Made by a program: the position numbers and the translations under genes
Shown here: one piece after another, positions 32,722 to 43,310 of the stretch
Numbering within the stretch: the stretch's first letter is position 1
How the letters are laid out: every line of letters starts with the position of its first letter
Assembly (NCBI GenBank): GCA_022266195.1
Contig: WHVY01000002.1
Span: forward strand, 3,549,001-3,613,000
DNA: 64,000 nucleotides
Direction: 5' to 3'
Source of the DNA: Tetranychus cinnabarinus
Lineage: Eukaryota; Arthropoda; Arachnida; Trombidiformes; Tetranychidae
Notes under the pieces: generated by a model
What the model was told of the DNA's origin: nothing
The model's input: only the letters and a program-made list of their open reading frames with translations
Database searches by the model: none

Positions 32722-32760
32722 AATAAAAACATTTCAACTGGTCTCATGTTTGTGTTTTTA
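32722..32760 (+). terminator. Candidate polyadenylation signal
   Basis: AATAAA at 32722-32727 is followed about 20 bases later by a GT/T-rich element (TGTTTGTGTTTTTA, 32747-32760), the arrangement expected around a cleavage site near 32745. Other AATAAA hexamers occur at 32181 and 32504 but lack as clear a downstream element. Assignment to the zinc-finger gene is inferred from position and strand only. Confidence 0.35.
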
Positions 32761-33589
32761 TTTCATTACCAAACGGGTTCCCTTTATTGGGTCAAGTTGC
32801 TTTCCCAGGGTCAAACTGTTGCAAAATGAAAGTTGAACAAAGTGTTCATTATGTTACCGTCGAGAGTTGGTCAAAGGCGACTCTCATTACAATTATGCTT
32901 CATTCAGTTTTTGGATAACATTTCAAAAGGACATTTCCCAATATTGCAATTAGCCTCAGCTTTAGATATCAATACTTTACTCATCTACTTCATTCCCATA
33001 GTTTTTCAAACAAATTAAAGTTTTCGAGTCAAAATCATGGAAATGTTCAAAAAGATCATGTTTTGCATTTTCCAGTTCAATGAACACTTTTCGATAAAAT
33101 TGTTGAAAAATTTATTTAGAAAGTTGACCAAAAGGTCAAAATTCGAAGCTCCTTATAAAAGCAACATCATGAAAGTCCAAATCATATTAAAGAATTAAAA
33201 GTTAAAATAATTTTTAGAAATTTCGAGTTCGGTGAAAATCGACTTCCAATTAGATGAAAGCTCTAAAATGAAAAATTCATTTGGGAATTTGGTTTCTTAA
33301 AAATCGTGATCGGCCAAAATTGTCAAAAATTTTCATTAAAAGATACATTTGCAGATTTTTTTGAAATGAATATTTGGAATATTTTGTTCCATTTGAAAAT
33401 CTGATCTAAAAAAGTTCTGATTTTCTGGTGAATCTTTTTTTGCAGATTTCACAAGTTGCTTAGATTTTCTCAGAGAAGCTACTCAATTTCAATTAACCGA
33501 TTCTTGGCTCTTTTCAATCAATTGATATTGCAATGTATTATAGATAAGAGATGATGAAAGCGAGAAAAATATCATCTAACAAGTCATCA

Positions 33590-34510
33590 TCTGCAAATTG
33601 CAATAAAACATTGTCAAGGGGAATGATGATGATGATGCGAAGTAGAGAAAGAAAGAGAGAGAAAAAACGCAAAAAATAAAACAAATGCAAACAACTTGTG
33701 CTGAAGAAACAAAAAGATGGATAAAGAGATGATGTGAAAGATCAAAAAGATGATGAAGGAAAAGACAAAAAAAGCATTCACTTCAATTATGAATAAGGGA
33801 ATAGAAGACAGAATATGATGATGGCGAGAGAAGAAGAAGAAGAAAAAATAACAAAATGGTAAAAGGCAGGGTTTACTTGGAGAGAGAATGTGCATTGGAT
33901 AAGATGATGAAGATGAAGATGATGATGGAAATGAAATGAAGCAAGTTAAAGGTTCATATTATATAGAAATGTAAAGAAACACAAAAAACTAAGAGATTAA
34001 AGAGAGAGAAGAAAGGAAGAGCAAAAATATGGAGGAATGAGGAATGGATTACATTATAGGAGATTGTGAATTATATCAAGATGATGAAAAAAGTTGAGCT
34101 GATGGAGGATGAGGTGAAGATGGAGAATGAAAAAAATGAAGATGAGTTGTTTATAATACTTCAATATCAATATTGGAAACTTGTAAATGGATCCTCGAAG
34201 TTCAGATTCCCTTGATAGAAAGTGCTTTTTTGCTGAAACTCAAACACTGAGGATGACCAAAGGAATGATGAAAATTCTCATCTTTTTTTATCTTCGCTAT
34301 TCTTTCCTTTCTTTCCACTTTTTTCTTCTCTTCTTTACTCACGTCTTGATATTTTTTTTATCACAATCAAAGAGAAATAAAGAGTTTTTTCTTTTTTCTC
34401 TCTTGCTCATCATTCCAATACATTTTTCCCTGGAATCATCATCATGTTCGACTTTTTTGCTTGCTTCTTCTTCTCTCTCTCTCTCTCTCCTTTCGCTTCT
34501 GGAATCTTAA
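33590..34510. other. Purine-rich to pyrimidine-rich switch
   Basis: About 600 bases of + strand (33590-34180) are dominated by GATGA, GAAAGA and AGAGAG words, then 34270-34510 is dominated by TTTCTT and TCTCTC words, including a CT run near 34474-34490. Such blocks can form triplex or hairpin structures and produce long spurious frames on both strands. Confidence 0.5.
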
Positions 34511-35019
34511 ATTGAAGTGTTTCCCTTCAGATTACATGTAAATATGTATTTATATATATAAATATTAGATTCAGTTGTGATCAGTTTTGTTTCTTGTTAT
34601 AATAATTTATGAATCGAAACTTGTTATTGCTCAAGCTTTTTGCATACCAAAGGCAATGAAGGAAACGCAAGGAATCAGGAGAAAGATGATGATGAACAAG
34701 GATGATTATCGAGAAGCTTTTTGTTTTTACCTCGCAAATTCCGATGACAACTAACAATGAATATTTCATTTTGACTTAGCTTCAAACAGATTAACCATAA
34801 GCTTAGTTAACTCATGTTATCATTCAAAATCGACTCATCTATCAAACATCATCATCATCATCCCAAAGTAATTTGGTTTACATCAAAAACTAAGTCTTTT
34901 CATCATCACTTCTAATGAAATTTTGGATCAATCACAAAAAGCTTTACAAAACTTTACTTTTAACACTTCACCGTTTGGCTCTTCCACCTTAACGGCAAAC
35001 GAAACGAAAAAAGACACAA

Positions 35020-35560
35020 AAATCGAAATGAAATAAACTCAGAAAGACACAAATCGAACTTTAACTTCCCAATAAAAACTAAAAACTAGATCAACAATCG
35101 AACGTGAAAAATGACGCAAAATTTTCCCTCAATTTTTTTACGAAAAACTGAACTTTAATTCAACACCGAACTTTAAGTTTATTTTTAACATTCAAATACT
35201 TCATCACTTTTGCTCTGGAAACCAAAAGACAAGCCATTGAAACAAACTTTAAAAGGTAAAATCAAAAATCAATCAAAAATCAAATTAAGAGAAATAATCA
35301 AAAGTTTTATTTCGACTTTTTTACGAACAAAAACTGAACCTTTTTTCGAGCTTGACCTTAAAGTTCATTTTTAAAATCGAAAACTTCAACGAGTTTGTTT
35401 CTTGAAATCAAAGGTAGCAAATCGAAATGAAATGAGACAGAAAGACAAAACTCGAATTTGCATTTTCAATCGAATCTAGAAATTAATAAACAATAGAAAA
35501 GTGATTTTTTCGACTTATTTTGCGAGCAAAAACTGAGCCTTCGAACTTAAAGTTGATTTA
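35020..35560 (+). repeat. Decayed tandem array, ~180-200-bp period
   Basis: A block containing TT[TA]CGA(GCA)AAAACTGA[AG]CxT followed by CGAxCTTAAAGTT recurs near 35139, 35322 and 35520. A second motif (ATCGAAATGAAAT then CAGAAAGACA and TCGAA) occurs near 35024 and 35420. Two to three diverged copies of one unit. Non-coding. Confidence 0.5.
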
Positions 35561-36192
35561 ATTATGAGATTGATTAATTAAGAAACTGGCTTGTTTATGA
35601 ATAAATTAGAAGGGAAAAAAGACAAAAAAGCAAAGTTAATGATGTTAATTAATTTATCAAATGACATGAAATTGCAAATAAAAAGTCAAGAGTAAACTTG
35701 TTTCGTGATTAAAGTTAATCAAACAATTAGCCTTTTGTTTCATTGGCACACTTCTTGGCCAATGGTCAAATCGTGTGAATGACCATCTGCTGCTGTCTAC
35801 TAGGAGCGGTTCAATTTCATCATATCAATGGTTAAATATCACATAATATCGCTTTACCTTCTTAAGGCTAATAACCTGTTAAATTTTAATTTCATGTTTT
35901 TAATTGAAAATAAAAAGATGAAAATTTTGTATCAAAAAAACGCCTTCAGATGTTGCATTAACTTTTACCTTTTTATTTACAATTTAATTTTCATCTTTCA
36001 TTTCAAGGTAAAACAATCAATAAGATGAAACCCAAAACTGATGTGACCACTTAAAAGTAAAGCCTGTCCTTAATTTTTGTATCCTCATCAAAATAACAAT
36101 TAGTTTAATTACAATAAAATAAATAACAAAAGATTAACTTTTTACACTTGAAAAGGCTAAATTGAGAGAGAAGATGAAAGAAGCCAAAAATT

Positions 36193-36210
36193 AACCACAA
36201 TTTTGTGGTT
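36193..36210. repeat. Palindrome of Runt-type sites
   Basis: AACCACAA and TTGTGGTT are separated by two T residues, and another ACCACACC follows directly. These are AACCACA/TGTGGTT half sites as in the palindrome at 2335. Symmetry is visible; binding is inference. Confidence 0.45.
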
Positions 36211-39189
36211 ACCACACCTTGAGATGCTATTTAAGATTTAAATTAATTTTTCTTCTTCTTCTTGAAACATTTTTCATCTCCACGCCTTGTTTATTGAATG
36301 AACGTAAATGATGATGAATATCATTCATTATCATCATGAAAAAGAGAAGAAGGAAAAGAAAGAAAAGATTTTTTTTTCTTGCTAAAGGTTAGAAAATCTT
36401 ATTACGATCTAATTAATAGACGAAGAGGAAGAAGATGAGGATGATTATGAGACACAAAAAACAAACCAAAAGATGGGAAGGTAAGAAGATGAGGAGAAGA
36501 AAAGTGAAAGAGAAACTTATCAATGGAAAACATCGACAGGAATCAATTAATAGTCAGGTAAGAAGGTACATTTATCATGATATTACAAAGAAGCTTAGCT
36601 TATGTATCGTGTTCAGTGTCATCTTACATCTTTTATTGGATATAAAGACTTACCTTTTTTAAGCTGATTCAACCTTTTACCATTTTCCTATTTTGTTTTG
36701 TCTTTATCTTCTGATGGTTGACATTGCACCTTCATTTGCATAAATTGTTGCTCATCATTATCCTTGTTGACCATTTGGCAACAGATAATCAGGAAAGAAC
36801 AAGTTTTTGTTGAACAAAAAATGAATAATGATTATCTTCTGATAAGCATCTGAAAAATTCAGTGTCTTTTGTCACCCGCAAGAGGATGATGAAGATGGGT
36901 CGACAGGATAAGTCACCCCAAGAGGCTAATCATGAGTTTATCATTTGTTGAAACTTTTCCGATTTACAGGAAAATTCATTCTAATTGTCACCGTCTCAAT
37001 GGTTTCGTGTCATAACTTGTAATTCATTAAGGTACAGTAAAAGGAATCATTTGTTTGTTTCTCTAAATTGGTTCATGATGACAATTAATTTGATTTGATT
37101 AATAAATTGAAAAACATCAACAGATGACACCAAATGAATCGCCTTCATTGCTATTTGTTGCTGCTTTTGATGCTCGCCATTTGTTATCATTAACATTATT
37201 CTGAAAAATTGATTACTCCAGTTAATAACAGTTTAGCTTCTTTCTTTTTCCCTTTTTTTGTTAACTATTGACCATCAATGGCATCTGACCATTCCTGATT
37301 ACCCTATTAGTACATGAAAAGTGCCTCTAAATGCTTCTCTATTCACGTTTATTAACATTTAACTTTTTTCTCTTCTCTTTTGTTTTGACAAATGTTTGAC
37401 TATTTATGTTAATAGTTACCTGTCAACCGCAACTTAGGCACGAATCATCAGTTTATTAAAGGTAAACTGATTTTAATAGCCAAGACTAACCATAACTGAC
37501 AGCATATTTTTCAACCATTTATGATAATAATTGCAATTAATCAAATTGTCGGAGTAATCAGTTTACCCTTGTTTTTAATTCCAACTTTGTTTTCCAAATA
37601 ACTAGTCCAAAGAGCTCAAGATATGCGAATTTTATGCTATTTTCTTGGGCGAATGATATTTTGTAAAAATCTTGGTTTCAGATGAATTATGTTGTAAACT
37701 TGATATCTCGATATCTTGAAACTTTTTGATATCGAGCATCATTCAAATCAAGTTCTTTAAAGTTGGTTCATAAATTATCTAGTTTGGAGTTAAAAGTTTA
37801 TTCATAATCGATTCGGCTAATGTGCTTCAGAGACATTGATTGCTATAAGCAAATTTAATCGAATATTTATTTTCTGAAAAATACTTTATATGCAAAACAT
37901 TCAGGGAGCTACAAGAATGAAACAAGAATGGAGTGCAGAAAAGTTTTGAAAACGCCGATTAAAGAATAGAATGATCGAAAAACTCGTTTTTCGTATTTTT
38001 GTTCAAAGTTCATAAAGACATTTCCAAGCTATAGCAGTAAAAACTTCTCATCTGGATCAGATCGACCGCTTTATTACTTACTTGTTTTTTAACTTGTTGA
38101 GAAACGATTAAAAAATTAGATTTTAGAGGAACTGAAATGTTCTGAATGAAAACTGAACAAAGTGCGATGGCGAGTGGAGTTGGCAGATGAAATCGGAAAA
38201 GAAGATTGTTTAATATGAAATGGGAACGATAAGAAAGGATAGAAAAAATATGCAAAGGAAGACATTGAAAAGGTTGACCTGAGGGGTTGACATGGATAAA
38301 AAATAGGAAAATGCGATGATAAAGATAATGAGTGAGAAAAGAAGAGGCAAGAAGGGAAAACTTTCCTTATCATAACTGGAACTTATCGAGTTTCTCATGT
38401 TTGGTCAATTTTATTGGTATTTTTTTTATTCATCAAACTGTTCATTGAAAATCATCTTTTCTCTAAGCCTTATAATCTCATTACAAATAATAGCTTCGGG
38501 TTAAATCATGCTTTTATTATATTTTATCTCATTGAGTGATTACTGGTGTAACTTGGAGTAACGGAAATAAATAACAGGGAAGGAAGAGAGAATAACATGT
38601 ATTAGAAGATAAAGATGAGAAGGAAGATGAGCTCATCTCGTCAAAGCAAGAATTAGGCCAAAAAAAGAAGAAGAAGAAGACGAAAATTAATAATAAACTT
38701 GAAAAACACGAGTTGAATAAATTTGGCCAATTACGGATCAACTGTAAAAGGATATCCATTAATCTGTTTAAAACATTTTAAAATGATGATTAATGGTTTT
38801 CCAATTGTATAATGTTGCAGTTTATTAATTAAATGAAGAGAGAGGACGGCCAGCGAATGGCCACAATGGGAAATAATGTTTCAAGATGAATGCAAATGAT
38901 TGACATAAAAGATGAATAAATGTGGTTATGAGTTATTGCGATTTTGTTTCGTGAAAAGCAACAGAAGCAAAGGAAACTGTTAGAAGTAAATATTGAGTAA
39001 AATTACATTTGAAAATGGCACATTTGGCAATATTAAACAACAACAAATGTAATATTAATAACAATAATTGGAAGCGAAAGGATGAATTGACCGGATTGAC
39101 CGTTGAGTTTCTCCTCTCCTTTGCTTACTGCGTGAGTCCAATCGTTTTTAAGGTCAATTTCAAGTGAAAACGGGCTTGTCATTGTGATG

Positions 39190-39300
39190 GAGAGAGAGAG
39201 AGAGAGCGATTGAAAAAAGTAAATAGAAAACTATTTTTTTGCCATTTTTTTCAATCTTGAGCATCTGTGAATAGAGCGAGAGAGAGAGAGAGCGAAAGAG
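39190..39300 (+). repeat. Two GA microsatellites
   Basis: GA runs at about 39190-39206 and 39279-39295 flank a short A/T-rich segment. Simple sequence; possible GAGA-factor sites. Confidence 0.7.
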
Positions 39301-40860
39301 TCACGCGAAAAAGGATGAAAATGATGGAAATGCCAATTGAAATGGAAGGAGAAGGTTAACAGTGAAGGGTGAAGGGTGAGGGTTGAGTGAGAGAGTAAAC
39401 AATTGCTTGTCCATCGGCATCATTATCATTATCATCGTCAACAACAACAACAATTGAGAGGAGAAAATGTTTACCAAAAAGTGAAATAAAAAACTAAAAG
39501 AGTTTTGCTTCACGTCAATTGATTGTTTTCATCTTTTTACCCAAATGATGAGGCATCTGTCATTTTTTTAACTCTCACAGAGAATCAGTTGTTGACTGAA
39601 AATGTTAATCAATTCTTTACTCTTTACTCATCAGGAAGAAAGAAATTCACTCTTGAAATGCGCGTGCCACGAGAGAAGAGAGAGGAAGAGTAAATGAATG
39701 GGATTACGAATGTTGTGTTTTTTTTTGTGGATAAAAAAGAGCCAAAAGTAAAAAAAAAGGTCAAAAGAGAGAAAAGATAATGAGGGTAAAAAGGGAAATG
39801 CTAATGGGTCAATTCACGTTGGTCATTCGGACTTTTCTCATTTTCTTTTGCCATTCAATGATGTTGCAGTTTTACCACTAATTCACACAAATCTCTTTTT
39901 GTCTTGTTGCTTCATTTTTTACTCACACTGACCAGCATCCAATTTTGAAATATGAGTTACAGCCAAGGTTGAGAGAGGAGGAGTTGCTTCTTAAAAGGCT
40001 ATTATCACGATGACCAACACAATTGACTATTGAATGTTCTCTCTGTGAGGGACGAAAAGCAAGAAGAAGAAGATGATTATGATGATGAAAGATGGTGACT
40101 TGAGGTGTCCAGTTTTGTATCAATGAATTAAGACCATTTTTATACACATAAATATAATTCTAACTGATGACAGGATAAACCGTTAATATCTGAGGTTCTT
40201 TGCGACTACTCGACTCTCTCACCAAATAATTCATCCTGGAAACTGCATCAATTTTATCTTCTTTTTTCTCTTTTTCTTCTTGGTCATCTTTATCATCTCT
40301 TTACTATCACTTGGCGTTTCTTTTTTTTTACTTTACTTTTGGCCTTTTTTTATTTTCGCCATTTTTGCTCATTTTCTTCTTTTACTTTTTTCTTTCTTTT
40401 CTTTCTTCACTTTTGCTTACACTTTGTTTTCCTCTCTCACTTTTATTCGCCATTCAGTGCTACTGGTCATCATCATTATCATCAACATAATGATGAGCAA
40501 CGGTGAACAAAACAAAAAGTTACTTTGACCGTTAACTTGGAGCCAACCTTTTCTCACATTAATTCAATTACCTTTTGTTTCTTGTGTTATCTTTACTTTT
40601 TCCTTTTCACTTCATTTAATCTTTTTAATATCAGTAAATTGCAATTTAAATGATAATCTTCCAAACTCGAAAACTGACCAATGTCCAACAGTGAAGTTAA
40701 TGTTTTCCATTCAAATGCTAGTTTTCATTTCAATAGCTTTCTCTTTTCTTCTTTTGTCAGTTGTATGAATTTTTCTCGATAAAAAATCGAACTAATGTTT
40801 TGCTGTTCATTTGGCTTGTGTCTGAGTAAATTTGACTTATTTGATTAGCTTTATAAGAAC

Positions 40861-41310
40861 GAGGTCATCAATGAATGTAACTCTGAAACGAAACATGAAC
40901 CGAAATAATTTTGATGAGTTTTTCACGAAATCTAGACCTTTAAAAAGAATTTTTTTTGATCGAAGTCAATTCTCAATTTGCGTTACACTTTCAACTGAAG
41001 ATTAAACATTAAAAAAGATTTTTATCAACTTTGCAGAGATGAATATCGATGAATGTTACCCTGAATTGAAACAAAAACTGAATTTTTCCCACTTAAACGG
41101 AATTTTACTCGATCTCGAATGTGAAATTTCTCAATTTTGATCTTTGAATGGAAAGAATTCAATAATTACGATAAAAATTAAGTTTTAATGTTTACTGATT
41201 TGCAATCGAACTGCGATAATATGAATTTGAAATTTTCTGTTTGTTAGCTTTTGCAAGAGAAGTTGTGATCAATGAACTCTGAAACGAGACAAAATCTGAA
41301 CAGAAAATGT
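40861..41310 (+). repeat. Decayed tandem array, ~180-215-bp period
   Basis: The segment ATCxATGAATGTxACxCTGAA-x-GAAAC followed by CTGAA/TGAACC recurs near 40868, 41047 and 41266. Intervening sequence shares TTTTTCxC and ATTTTxxTCGAT words. This is probably the remnant of a three-copy tandem repeat. Non-coding. Confidence 0.45.
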
Positions 41311-42600
41311 CATCGCTTATTAAAGCAAGAATATTTGACAGTTGAATAGTTGGAAATTCATTTGACTTCGAGACAATAAACTGATTACAATGGTGATGGA
41401 ACAAAATTCTGGTCCAATTATTTATTCAAATATGTCCACTCATTTGATTTTGATTGTCATCATCAAGACTCTTTCCTTTCTCCTTTCATTTCCAACCTGA
41501 CATGAACGTCTTAAGATTTGATCAATTATTTCTCATTGTTTCGTCATTTTTTTTCTTTCTCCAACTTTCCTCTTCTTCTTCTCTATCATTTTTTTGCATC
41601 CATTATACATAAATGAAAAGATGATTATTATCATGCTACTAAAACAAACAAGTTATCATATTTTGTAGCCAATCACTTAAACTTCAGGTCACGTCAACAG
41701 AGACTTTGTTGAATATTTTCATATTTGATTCCTCATCAACCTTATTTCATATTGACTTTTTGCAAGATGACATTTTGGTTATTTGATGAGAAGGAAAACA
41801 AGATGAAAAAAGGGAGGAATTCATCAAATCACATTCTGTAGTATTAATTGACAATCAAAATCTTAATCTTATTTTTACATTATTACAATTATTCTCATGT
41901 TGACAATCATGTTAACTGTCACTTCAATATGAAAAAAATTATATTAAATCAAATATCAAATGGTTGACATTTAAAATTACAATAAAATTAACTGATAACT
42001 CAATAAACTCAAGTAAGGATAACAGTTGTTGGTAAATATTCAATAATCAATGATAATCTTTACAGTTGAACCAATTTTTCAGTTGCTCAACCTCAGCAAA
42101 TCATTTGTTCAATTTAGCAAAAGCAAAATATTCAATATTAAATTAGGCTCAATTGACATTGCAAGTTGCTTGGAAAATCTACGGTAGAAAATAGAGAAAT
42201 TGAATTTACAAGCAAAATTCTTCAATCTCTCGACGTCTTCAGTTTACAAAAAATTCAAATCTGTCATCTCGAGATCAAAGTCGATACAATTACACTGTTA
42301 ACAAAATCAGTTCAAGCCAGCAATCACCTCCAACCGAAATTCACAACACCAACCAAAAACACCAACAATTATTCTAAGACAACATTAACTGATCAACCAT
42401 CCACAAGCCAAAGTACACAACAATTACTTCAGAGCTCAGAATATGATCTGAGAATAATTATTTTTCACAAAAAAAGCAACAAATTGGAACCCACCCAACG
42501 AAATTAAAAGCTCAGATTTCCAAAGTTAAGACAGATGTACGAATATATTCACATGGATAAGACTTATAATGAATCTTTTTCAATATTTTTGAGTCAAACA

Positions 42601-43310
42601 AGTCAAAATCTTTTTGAGTCAATGTTGAGGGAAAGTGACTAAACGAGCCAACCTTTTGATTCAAAATTGATTCCACACTGTTGACTGGGTTGCGATTTTA
42701 CAGTTGGATTTTTCCTGCGGCTTGGCATACGACGACCAGTACGACCATATATGGCTGTAATCTTTGTTAAAGGAATTTTTTAACACAACAATGGTTCGAA
42801 GAATTGTGAAGCAATCGAAAACTTTTCATGACGAATGTAATCCTTTTTTGTCCATGTCCCAGATAAACTACTTGCACAATGACGACAATAATAAAAGTTG
42901 GAATTCCAAACAAAAGTGATCAAATTTTCATTAGTGATTAACTTCACCTCTAATATGAGCAGTGATTTCCGAAAAATACCTTGTATGGCCTCCACTTCGA
43001 GACAGCAAATGAAGATCAGAAATATTCTTAGTCAGAAAGCCATTCATCTCAATGATAACCCAAATTTAGTTGAAATGTGTTGTGTTTGAAAATTACCATT
43101 GTCACAATTGCGAGCATTAACTCATGGATTTGCATCTTCCAAATCTCGATCGCATCAAATGCTATTAGCGACAATCGATCGAATTTAAATTTTTCACAGT
43201 CACCCTACACTATTCTCGCCCTTGATATGCTATTAATTCTGCTCAACCAATTATTAGCTAATAATACAATTAAAACAATTTTGGCTGAAAAAAGGAGAAA
43301 AGGTTAATCG
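42601..43310 (-). pseudogene. Weak coding-like patch, unidentified, with internal stop
   Basis: On the - strand one frame runs from upstream of 42995 down to a TAG at 42639-42641, broken by a single TAA at 42780-42782. The upstream part includes NSNFYYCRHCASSLSGTWTK and then KDYIRHE, a C-x2-C followed by His that hints at a degraded zinc-binding knuckle. The downstream part has a basic stretch YGRTGRRMPSRRKNP. Composition here is less AT-biased than the flanks. It could be a decayed gene or transposon fragment, or an exon pair, since an ATTACAG acceptor sits between the two parts. I do not recognise a family. Confidence 0.2.

Larger units (their letters stand above)
28581..32745 (+). other. 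Probable long 3' untranslated region / downstream flank
   Basis: No coding frame of substance. Reading from the stop codon I find no canonical AATAAA until about 32181; a variant ATTAAA lies near 30547. The transcript therefore either uses a variant signal or has a 3' UTR of roughly 3.6-4.2 kb. The region includes A-rich stretches (about 30360-30640), a hairpin element in two copies (29781-29902 and 31268-31346) and a CT run (32628-32658). Confidence 0.4.
32761..42600. other. Intergenic DNA, no gene seen
   Basis: AT-rich spacer without a supported exon. Frames of 60-110 codons (for example 34187-34510 +, 38010-38398 - and 39301-39513 -) lie in purine/pyrimidine-biased stretches and consist of Ser/Phe/Leu or Lys/Glu runs. 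Contains the strand-bias switch at 33.6-34.5 kb, decayed tandem arrays at 35.0 and 40.9 kb, a Runt-type palindrome at 36.2 kb and GA microsatellites at 39.2-39.3 kb. The rest is unremarkable unique sequence. Confidence 0.55.
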
